Shown piece after piece: positions 55,548-64,000 of a DNA stretch of 64,000 nt. Both the position numbers and the translations under genes were made by a program. The first letter of the stretch is position 1, and every line of letters starts with the position of its first letter. Below the pieces are notes generated by a model that was given only the letters and a program-made list of their open reading frames with translations, made no database searches and had not been told where the DNA came from. This stretch comes from Phoronis australis (lineage: Eukaryota; Phoronida; Phoronidae): the NCBI GenBank assembly GCA_002633005.1, contig NMRA01000360.1:397049-461048 (forward strand). Direction: 5' to 3'.

Positions 55548-58500
55548 TCAGTTTTCTTGTAACGGGTCCCATATCTGTAAAGCATACATCTCAGTGAATT
55601 CCTGATCTTCCAACAGCTGTGAGACATTATTTGTGTCATAATTTATGCTTCTTGTAGTGCCTATAACTTCAACGAACTTCGTCCCCGTTTTGGATAAAAT
55701 GTCCATTGTGTCGTATGATGTAATAAACCCCCAGGTCACCCTCAACTAAATACTATAGGGATTGGCGAACTGTTGCCTGTTTAGTTATTAGGGTCAAATC
55801 GGTACGCAAGTATACAGGCGTTCGAACTGATGATGGATGGATCATTGTCGGTGTCAAAATGGGGGCGCTGTAACATGGACCTCGTCGAAAATGAGGGTCT
55901 AATTTGACCCACCTCGCATATCGCATTTTAAAAATCACCTTTGACAAAGACTTCGGTTCAAAGGCCAGACTGGCAGCGGTGCACTTCTTGCAGAGAATTT
56001 GAGCTAGTGATACTTGATAGTACGAGGAACCAGCAAGAGATATCTCGGTTCATAATTTGATATTTCCTTAACACATGAGCCTCCTTAAGAAAGAACATGA
56101 ACTAATTGCTCCTTCACCCCTCCTATAAACATTGCATTGTTTCCCGACGTTTTAAAAAAAATTTTACTAACTTTGGTGATTCCACCACTGAAAAGCTGGT
56201 TCCGTCACCCGCTGGGGGTCCAATGACACATGTACCTCCCTATGAACAGTAGAAACAGTTTTCAAATAAGACACGTCCCCATCAGTGCCATACAAGGGAT
56301 GGTTTGTTAATGATTGATTTGGAAAGTCCTCCTCGCAGTCGGCGTCCTGCTGTCTGGCTATAACCACACTTATACTTATACCTGGCACTTACTTGGCAGA
56401 CTTGAAAGGAATTTAAACATTTTCGGAGATTGACAACAATAATAGAACTTTAGTTTATTTTAAACCTTTAAATGAGATTCTCAGAATCTACTTTAATAGA
56501 TAAAACAGACAACAAAGCCGATTTCAGTGTCCTTTGTAATATTTGCTAATTAAGTCATTGTCTCGATAAACGCTAGGAACCTAGATAAAAGTCAACATTT
56601 TTTCTGGGAGTTTTAGGGTTTCATTTCACAACTGTAAAGTTTGCGTTGGTTTTTGTTTTTCGTGAAACAGGCTTTTGTTCACTTTTTGTTTGTTTTAAAT
56701 ACCCAAGTTGTTTAATCGATGAACATAGCTGATAGAATTCCACATAGATAAAACTCAAGTGCTTAATGTTTGTAGAGGCAAAAAGACTGTCACCTCTGCA
56801 AACGCGATCCAGTCTCGCGATAATTTTTTACACCCGTGACGTGGTGTGAGCCAGTATGACGGCATTAAATTACCCGCGAGATCAAACTGAACTAACAGCT
56901 GAGCTGTCTCAAACTGAACTAACAGTTGAGCTGTCTCAAACTGAACTAACAGTTAAGCTGTCTCAAACTGAACTAACAGTTGAGCTGTTTCAAACTGAAC
57001 TAACAGTTGAGCTGTCTCAAACATCCAATATGAACTCAAGGTTTAAGGTTACTGTTTTCATATTGCATGAATCTCTTCATTACTAACTTCAGCGCATAAT
57101 TTGTCGGGTCAAAAATTGTTTGAGACTTGACACCGACAGGTTTTCTTTTCAAGGAGTAAAAGGTGTGATAGACACCGAGAAGAACGTGTTTGTGATACAT
57201 TTTTAAATCGACATATTGTCATCCCTAATCCACTAAATGTCTCAAGTGTATACAAGTCATTGAGAGACTGGGACCGGAGCACTTACGTCACCTCTTCAGT
57301 TAGGCCTAGTTGACTTGATATAAACAGATTCAAAATCTCTTCTAAAGCGAATAAGTAAAAAAATGATTTTCTGTGGCTAGATGTAACTAACACGGTTGTG
57401 TTATGAAAAACGTGAATATTCTGCTCTCGTATAGTTTGGGATCCATTTTCCGGGTACCTTTAGAATAATTGTTGCAATTTAGTACTGCAGTCGACTTTAC
57501 CGTTTTCCCATACCAGTTCCTCTCGGCACAACTACAGTGACTACCTTCCCTTGTGCATCTTCCACAGGACCACTGTCATCAAAAGTTTGAACTCTACAAT
57601 TTTGTTTAATTTCAATTTGTAGCCAAGATGCTGTGGTGCGTGATGGCACACTCTGTGAGGCCAAAACGTACGTACCCACCCTAAAAAATGTTCAAGCATT
57701 AGGCTCGTTCCCCCAATGCATTAGCTTGTGAATATTAGAAATAATTATATCCAAATTCATGCGCGCAACCAGGGGGGCCCGGGCTCGGGGGCTCGAAGGA
57801 GCCCCCCATTTGGCGAAGTGGGCAAAAAAGTCCTAGAAAACGGGACAAAAGTCCTCTAAAAAGGCGTAAAATTACAATTCACAGCTCCGAACGTGGTACC
57901 CGTTTTTTTTTTTTTTTTTTTGTTTTTTAGTCCTCCCGCTTTTATGTTAGTAAAAGGTACACATCGTCGGAAATTCGAGCCCCCCCATATTAAAGGCTAG
58001 GTGCGCGCAGGAAATTAGTGTTGATTTCATGATTGTATTTCTCGCCTGTAGTTCGTGTAAGGTGCTTTTGAAGGCGCTAAATCCTGTTGCTATGTATTTA
58101 ATCTACTGAAACGATTGATTGTCGTGATAAATACTTCACTGCCAAACAAATGTTGTTCTTCTGACAGTGGCAAAACTTTTTATTGTGTACCGCCCGGGCA
58201 AAGTTTAAATTTGTTTGAAAAAATCATGCCACGGCCGTCCTTGCAGAACTGCGCCGAAGAAAACGTGGGACTTTCATTCAAGTTAAATGTTTAATTGGCA
58301 TCTATAACGAATCATCGGTGTAATGACAAAAACGAGTAGGTTCTCTTAGAGCCGCACTAACGAGATTACATACTTGGCCCCATCAAGCCGAGCAGTGCCA
58401 CCTGTTAGCTGTAAAGTTCTTATAGTTGACTGGGAACCTTTTGCTCTATCAGTAGTTGCTTTCCGTTTGAGACTGCATCGTCTTTGTTTCCACTACAAAG

Positions 58501-58682
58501 TCAGTATCAGAGACAAAATCTCCATAAAAATCAGTTACCTTCCACACTGACGCACTTATGTGTTGACGTGAGAAGAAGACTAGAACCAACTGTCCACGTT
58601 CACGCCCAATAAAAACATTCGTATTGTATATGTGTCGGCTGACTTCATAAAAATACTTTTGCTGAGCAAACCAATAATGCAA
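55548..58682 (-). CDS. Weak candidate multi-exon gene, product unknown
   Basis: Several minus-strand frames look exon-like. 58449-58682 encodes NVFIGRERGQLVLVFFSRQH. 57501-57680 lies between ACATTTTTTAG and AACG|GTAAAG and includes LQIEIKQNCRVQTFDDSGPV. 56168-56239 lies behind CTACTGTTCATAG and before GTAAAA, is 72 bp and in phase 0, and has CVIGPPAGDGTSFSVVESPK. 55548-55745 lies behind a TATTTAG acceptor and ends in TGA, with FVEVIGTTRSINYDTNN. No family is recognised, and phases between the pieces were not reconciled. They may be chance frames. Confidence 0.2.
56882..57022 (+). repeat. 27-bp minisatellite, about 5 copies
   Basis: The unit CAAACTGAACTAACAGTTGA plus GCTGTCT is repeated with few changes. 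Because 27 is a multiple of 3, it keeps a frame open (QTELTVELS repeated), but nothing else suggests translation. Confidence 0.9.
57760..58009. mobile_element. 250-bp MITE-like element with TGCGCGCA ends
   Basis: TGCGCGCAACC at the left and AGGTGCGCGCA at the right are inverted. Inner GGGGGCTCGA / TCGAGCCCCC blocks also pair. It contains a poly-T run followed by TTTTTTAGTCCTC and AAAAGGTACACA, also found in the hAT-like element at 20169-20654. Confidence 0.5.
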
Positions 58683-59164
58683 TACTTATTTTTCAGGGTG
58701 GATGAACCAACTTTCCGAAGTAGAGGTATTCGTCAGGGCGGAGTGACGTCATTGCTTGGAAGGCGACCCTTGCGGACAAAGCCGAACTCGTATTATGCGG
58801 TCTTGCAACCTTTAGAGGCAAAGGGTGATTTTCACTTTTTGGTTGTCTTAGTCCCGCGGGATTTTCCCATTGTGGGGTTGGTAGGGACGTACCGTCAACT
58901 GGGGTAGGTACACGATATTCCCCTCAACAGGCATCAGTTGTCGGCTGGGTATTTTGCTCGCGGCTCTCGTTCGGATGGGTAGCCAGCATCATAGAACCAT
59001 AGATTAAATGACTATTTAATCTATGAGAGAGCTCGCCTCGGATGCCAGTGGGTAAATAAAAGACGTCATGACTTCCGGTGTCGTGTAAATACGTTTCCCT
59101 GGTTTCCAAGTTTCTCGGTAAATGTTAGTTCCCTGAAGTATGCACTCTTTTACACAGGCGCTCG

Positions 59165-59255
59165 AATTTCTGGATGACTCATAACCATTTCTTAGAAATG
59201 AGTGACGTCAGTGATGATCGAGGAACAGATAAACTCAAGCGCCTATGCTCCTTTA
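59165..59255. repeat. Short dispersed repeat, partner at 62280-62365
   Basis: GAGTGACGTCA and GATCGAGGAACAGATAAAC occur in order in both places. No other copy noticed. Confidence 0.6.
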
Positions 59256-59589
59256 GGGAAAAGAACACAGCCCGGTGAACGAATCTTGTTGTTAAACCAT
59301 CAAAGTAACTTTTCACTTTTAGACCTCGCTGTTAATTAATTTGTTTTGGCATTTTTTCTTACATTTCGAAGTTTGTTGAGCCAAAGTGACCTACATTTAA
59401 GGTAACCTAGTTGTTCATAGTTCGCTGGTCGTTAGATTTTTAAATCATATTTCAACTTGTTACTGATTTGATGGAAATTCAAAAAATTACTGCAATGAAT
59501 GATACTGGCAAATACCGACTTACTCAAGTGAAAATATATCATTCCTAAGAGGACGAATACAGAAATGCATTCACAGGAAACTTGTTCAG

Positions 59590-61290
59590 CAACATGAGGA
59601 AACTTCAGTATTTACCGTGACCCTGTTGCGAAATCACGACAGTTCACGAACAAAAACTCCAAGAGACACAATTCTTACAAATTCCACGGATATCTCCCCA
59701 TGATATTTCTTACAAGTGTCACGCACCTGGTCACGGGAGAGTCTCGCGCTTGTTCTTGTCTAACTAGGAGTAGTAAGTAGTAGATAATAAGTCGGTGAGA
59801 TTTAACAATGAAACGTTAGCACAAGTGCTATTATCCGACAAATTTAAAATCTACAAAACGAATATACAGAACTAAAATACTAGCCAATTCTACAGTACGG
59901 AGAATATACAGAACTTAAACATAAATATAAATACAAAACTACACATACATGTTACAGAGCGTATAGGCATCCATATCATGAGCAAGAGTGGCAAATTCAT
60001 TTAAGGCAGTACATTGTCTCACTACTGATGGCAATGAGTTCCACAGCAAAGTAACTTTATGGGAGATTGAGTTACACCCGTTAGTCATCGTATTAAAACG
60101 TTTCACATAGAGACAGTTTTCACCTCTGAGACCGTATCCAGACTCTCTAAATTCAAGCTTTCCTGAGGACAGGGTCCAATGATATGAACATTTTTGAATA
60201 CTTCAATAGATAAACATTTCATCCCCCAACTAGTTAGAGAGCAGCTCCTAGCCTTAACTAAGAGTTGTGAGTAGCTGGACTCGCTGTCGTTGAACACAAA
60301 TTTTAAAGCACGGTGCTGTATCTTTCCCATTTTCCTACTTTTCTGTATTCCACATAGGTGCCAAACGAGGGGACAGTGATTAAAATAGGATCTTATAAAT
60401 GCGTAATATAACTTAAGCTTACTGGTAATGCCTAAAACATTACGAAGACGGAACAAGGCATTCATTTGTCTAGAAGCGTTTTTTTTGCAAACAACATCAA
60501 CGTGCTCATGGAATTTTAACTAGTTGTCAAGTTGGACACCTAGCAGCTTAACGGACTCTTCACACTCAATCATAGTATCACCAGACATGATATACCTATC
60601 ATTATTATGTACACGATTCCTAAAAAAAATGATTGATTTAAAATTACCAGGGTTTACAGCCGTTCTATTAGAGGAGAACCAATCCATTGCCATCTGCACA
60701 GCTACCTTGAGGCTGAGGCGAACTACAGATAAAGAGGAGTTTGCTTGCAAGAGGGTGTTGTCATCAGCGTAATTATATAACTTACAGTGACCGCTTATAG
60801 CGTAAAATATATCATTGATAAAAATGTTGAATAACATGGGGCCTAAGACATACCTTTGAGAAACGCGGCTTGGTACATTTAACCAGTCACTGACAGTGGA
60901 GCCAATTTTCACTCTCCTCCTTCTATCACTGAGATAGGACATTATGAGGTTACAGGTATTCAGTGTGCAGCCATAGGCTTATAGTTTGGCAACGAGGAGC
61001 TCATGGGGGAGGCAATCAAAAGCCTTATACAGATCAATTAGTATGCACCCAGCAAATAAATTATTATCCAGAGCTAAATTTTCATTTAAAATTTCATCAA
61101 AATGTAGTTTTCATTGGTCTAGTCGTTCAAAAACTTGGTTGACAGCAGTTAGCACACTAACTGGTACTGGGCTAACCTGACTTCAGTTGAGTACTTTGTG
61201 TTTATCGCTCGCGGTGAAAGAAGTGAACAGCTAGCCTACCAAAAATGTGGAGTTGGAATTCTTCGCCAAAATCGTCTTTTAAGCCTGTAT
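59590..61290. repeat. Dispersed repeat split by a LINE insertion
   Basis: The halves 59590-59765 and 61172-61290 match consecutive parts of the intact copy at 6310-6610. CTAACT / CTAACC at the two junctions is a plausible target-site duplication. Confidence 0.6.
59766..61171 (-). mobile_element. 5'-truncated, inactive non-LTR retrotransposon (CR1/jockey-like)
   Basis: The minus strand encodes reverse-transcriptase segments in one frame: DLYKAFDCLPHELLVAKL, then MSYLSDRRRRVKIG, VLGPMLFNIFINDIF, LYNYADDNTLL with YADD at 60760-60771, VKLLGVQLDN, and the RT-thumb-like KLKLYYAFIRSYFNHCPLVW. Stops interrupt it near 60979 and 60517, and the usual GVPQGSVLGP is altered. Its 3' end (low coordinates) has a CTACTACTTACTACT tail instead of poly-A. 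ORF1 and the endonuclease are missing. Confidence 0.8.
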
Positions 61291-61299
61291 ACTAAATAT

Positions 61300-62540
61300 A
61301 CAGCTTTGCTGGCCAAATAAGATTTGGCAAAAAATTAGTGTCATTAAAAACTACGCTTTTCCTTGAGTAAACGAAGTTATTTGCCGGTGTTGGAAAGATT
61401 GGCGTTCTGCCGTCATTCTGTTATTAAAATTGAGAGCTCATATCTTTCGCGTTGGCTTTCGGCGCCATGAACTTAATGAATATTGCGTCACCTGTAGGCC
61501 ATCTTCTTTTTTCGACGATTCTTCAATCTACTGGTCTTCTTCCACGAGGTTGTGCACATGTCACTACAAATTTCACTTCTTCACAAGTTTTTAGTATTTT
61601 TATAACATCAAATCGATTTTCAGACGAAGCTTTGCTGCTGCGAAGCTGTCATCATCTGATGTGTAGTCAACCAAACGTCTATAAAAACGGATTTAACTCA
61701 GTAAAAGCATGTTCTATGAAAGTAGAAAGCCTTTAGAATCTGATATTTGCCATCCATAGCAAAATAATGACATCAGTACCACGGTCAGATTTCATTTGAT
61801 ATATTCAAGAGGAAATCTCATGTTACAGTTCTCTAACTTATCATTTGGTTTTCATTTTATGCAACTTTTCATTTTTTCGTAAAAATCCTCATATTTTTGA
61901 TAGTCTCTTGTGGAAAATGGGAACATCTTTAAAACAATTCCTAACCTAACAGCGTTCTGGAGAACACTGCATGACGCAAAGCATCTGAATCAACCTTTCT
62001 GAGATTTGGGCAGTGTATTGGTTATTGTCGTACACAATAGATGTCGCTAAAAAGGAAGACTAAAGATGGCAGCTTCCCGAGAGCATGACATTTCAGTAAT
62101 ATCCTTTGTGGTTTATTCGTGTACTGACTCACCAAACATTGCAATGACATTCCAAAGTTTGCCCAATTTAAACATCTAGGGCCTTACATAACCTTAACTG
62201 TGAAACCTACGACTTATACTTATTGTTTACGACATCATATCCCTGAACGAAATCAAAGCCTCGGATTTCCAGATCACTCACAACCAGAAATAAGAAACAT
62301 GTAGTTAGTGAGTGACGTCATTTGCGATCGAGGAACAGATAAACCCAAGGGTCTGTGAACGCAATATAGTTCCACTATTGACATAGTGCACTAAACGAGA
62401 AAAACTAGTTTACGTTCATTGAGAAATTTAATGTAAAACAGCCTTAATTAAGTTGATTCAGTCATAATGTAAAATTGCCGTGAGGACTTGACCGGGACCT
62501 CAGGGGTCTCACACTCCACTGATTTATCCACATTATTTTG
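61300..62540. other. No supported gene
   Basis: AT-rich sequence with one short repeat (62280-62365). A 94-codon frame at 61452-61736 has no recognised features. Confidence 0.4.
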
Positions 62541-62786
62541 AAAACGCTTTGCCCAGTCACACATTGTGTGTCATAAAAGAGATAAGCATGCCAGCAGCTG
62601 ACGCAGCAAGTAGAACTACTCCCGTTATAGGTGTAGACTCACAGTTGAACTGTGGTTTTCCGTAGACCCCAGACCGTCCCGAGTTGCACCATATACCAAC
62701 TCCGGACGGTCTCTCACGACCATTAAGCGTTATGACTTCAGATCCAAGTATGTCTGGGGGATTATTTAAGCCAATTTCAGGCAGTG

Positions 62787-63626
62787 GCACGATATAGGGT
62801 ATAGTGAAAACTCGCATTTTAAAATGTGTCGACTATTGAGGGTCGCGAAATCGAAACATCAGTGATTCGTTTCGCGACCAAAACCCGCGAAAACTTCCAA
62901 ATCATGCCGGGAGAAACAAAAGTCCGTAAACCGGCAGGCAAATCGGTCCCGGCTCCCGCCAATGACAGCATACCGTGCGCCCCTGTCTTCCAGTGGCCAG
63001 GCTCCGACCCGATACGGATTCCGCGCTCCGGCGCTTGGATAGTCATATGACATTTCTTTGTACTCGCAAAATTTTTCAACCCAACGTTTCTGAAAGTGAC
63101 ACGACAAATGGCCAGGGTATCTGTGAAAACTCCTCAGACGGCGGTCTGGCACGGTCAAGTCCGGCAGCTTAATTGCGGGGTCTGCGCTCCCGAGGTCGGA
63201 GCGCGGCTGCAGGTCTCATAGTGTCACCTGCGTATGTGTGCAAAATTTTCTGTTTCGAGAAATGTGTTGGTTCCTATTGGCCATTTGTGTCGGTTTCAAC
63301 TTGAAGTTGAGAGACGTCGGTCGTGATGCCGACTAACTGCCGGCATATGTACTTTATGCGGTCTCCCAGAATGGCATCTGAAGCGGTCCACATAAAAGGC
63401 ATGATCGGCTGCCCAGCGGCTGCGTATCCATTACCCACGGGTTGGCGGAGTACCAACTGGGAGAATGACTTCGCGCCCGCTATACCGCTGCCGGAAATTG
63501 ACGATCCAGTCGGTGATCGTAGTTTAATCAGCAAGTTTTTGCGGGTTTTAGTTGCGAAACGAAATGTGTCGATTTCGTCGTCAATAAGCGACACGCGTTT
63601 TCACTTTACCCTATATCGTGCCATAT
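62787..63626. mobile_element. 840-bp element with long inverted repeats
   Basis: TGGCACGATATAGGGTA at the left is inverted at the right (TACCCTATATCGTGCCA). Homology continues about 100 bp, including GTTTCGCGACCAAAACCCGC / GCGGGTTTTAGTTGCGAAAC. The interior is GC-rich relative to its surroundings and gives many overlapping frames, none recognised. No target duplication is clear. Confidence 0.7.
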
Positions 63627-63629
63627 AAT

Positions 63630-64000
63630 TTAAGGGGCGGGCTCTTCACCCCCTCTCCGACATTTTCAGCTCAATATTGCTTAGTTTATTGCAGCGTTTT
63701 AATCAGCTAGCTATACGTGTAGCTTTCCAATGTTATTTTGTATTTCAGGTTCCTTCGGCATTTAAGTTTGTCCCAAAATCCAGTGTTACGTTTCCAACAC
63801 ATCCCGGGCATTGCACAACTGCACAATGCTCACATACGCCTATGTGGCCTTTTTCATTTTGCTACAAACAGAAAGATATAAAGAGACAGTAGGATTTATC
63901 AATATAAATATTATGTGATTCAATATTTCAGAAATTCACTGCTTATGATTTTTGTTCAAGATACTGCATTGGCTGTGAACTCCGTTGACTTTCATCTGCA
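63630..64000. other. No supported feature
   Basis: A possible acceptor (TTGTATTTCAG at 63739-63749) precedes an open frame to 63892, but no family is recognisable and the window ends soon after. Confidence 0.3.

Noticed and set aside
56856-57086. Frame with QTELTVELS repeats
   Set aside because: Consequence of a 27-bp minisatellite, whose length keeps any frame open.

Overview
This is animal nuclear DNA: compact coding exons with clean GT/AG junctions, introns of about 0.1-5.5 kb, long UTR-like stretches and dense families of small transposons. Three protein genes are recognisable. They are the 3' end of a class III chromodomain helicase (CHD6/7/8/9 group, + strand, 321-3320), a complete pocket-protein gene of the RBL1/RBL2 (p107/p130) type (+ strand, 23 coding exons, 5688-37329), and an intronless POMGNT2 (- strand, 41967-43703). 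One RBL and one class III CHD gene next to each other, with high apparent allelic divergence, fit a non-vertebrate deuterostome. Amphioxus is my best guess, with hemichordate or echinoderm possible; this is inference and no species-diagnostic sequence was identified.

Layout. 0.3-3.3 kb: last three CHD exons, carrying both BRK domains and a long low-complexity tail. 3.3-5.7 kb: CHD 3' UTR, a near-perfect hairpin, then the RBL promoter with a consensus E2F site 71 bp before the ATG. 5.7-37.3 kb: RBL, whose introns hold most of the repeats. These include an apparent 1.4-kb haplotype duplication split by an N, a hAT-like insertion 28 bp before exon 7, and two copies of a 145-bp-monomer tandem element with CTCF-like cores on either side of the exon encoding the RRLF cyclin-binding motif. 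37.3-39.6 kb: RBL 3' UTR with a palindromic MITE. 41.3-43.7 kb: POMGNT2 and a decayed partial copy of it just downstream. 47 kb: a broken exon of what looks like another GT61-type glycosyltransferase. 48.8-50.2 kb: a 1.3-kb THAP/TTAA (Kolobok-type) element, related to a 0.9-kb copy in the RBL gene. 53.4 kb: a possible first exon on +. 55.5-58.7 kb: weak candidate exons on the minus strand. 59.6-61.3 kb: a dead LINE nested in an older repeat. 62.8-63.6 kb: a long-inverted-repeat element.

The three genes do not form a pathway. CHD is a nuclear chromatin remodeller, RBL a cell-cycle repressor working with E2F/DREAM, and POMGNT2 an ER enzyme of alpha-dystroglycan O-mannosylation. The CHD-RBL adjacency is the notable architecture, since human CHD9/RBL2 are close neighbours on 16q and CHD6/RBL1 share 20q. 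I see no prokaryote-style operon, CRISPR, tRNA or rRNA. I did not find a clear undescribed biological system; the most novel observations are structural and are listed as findings.
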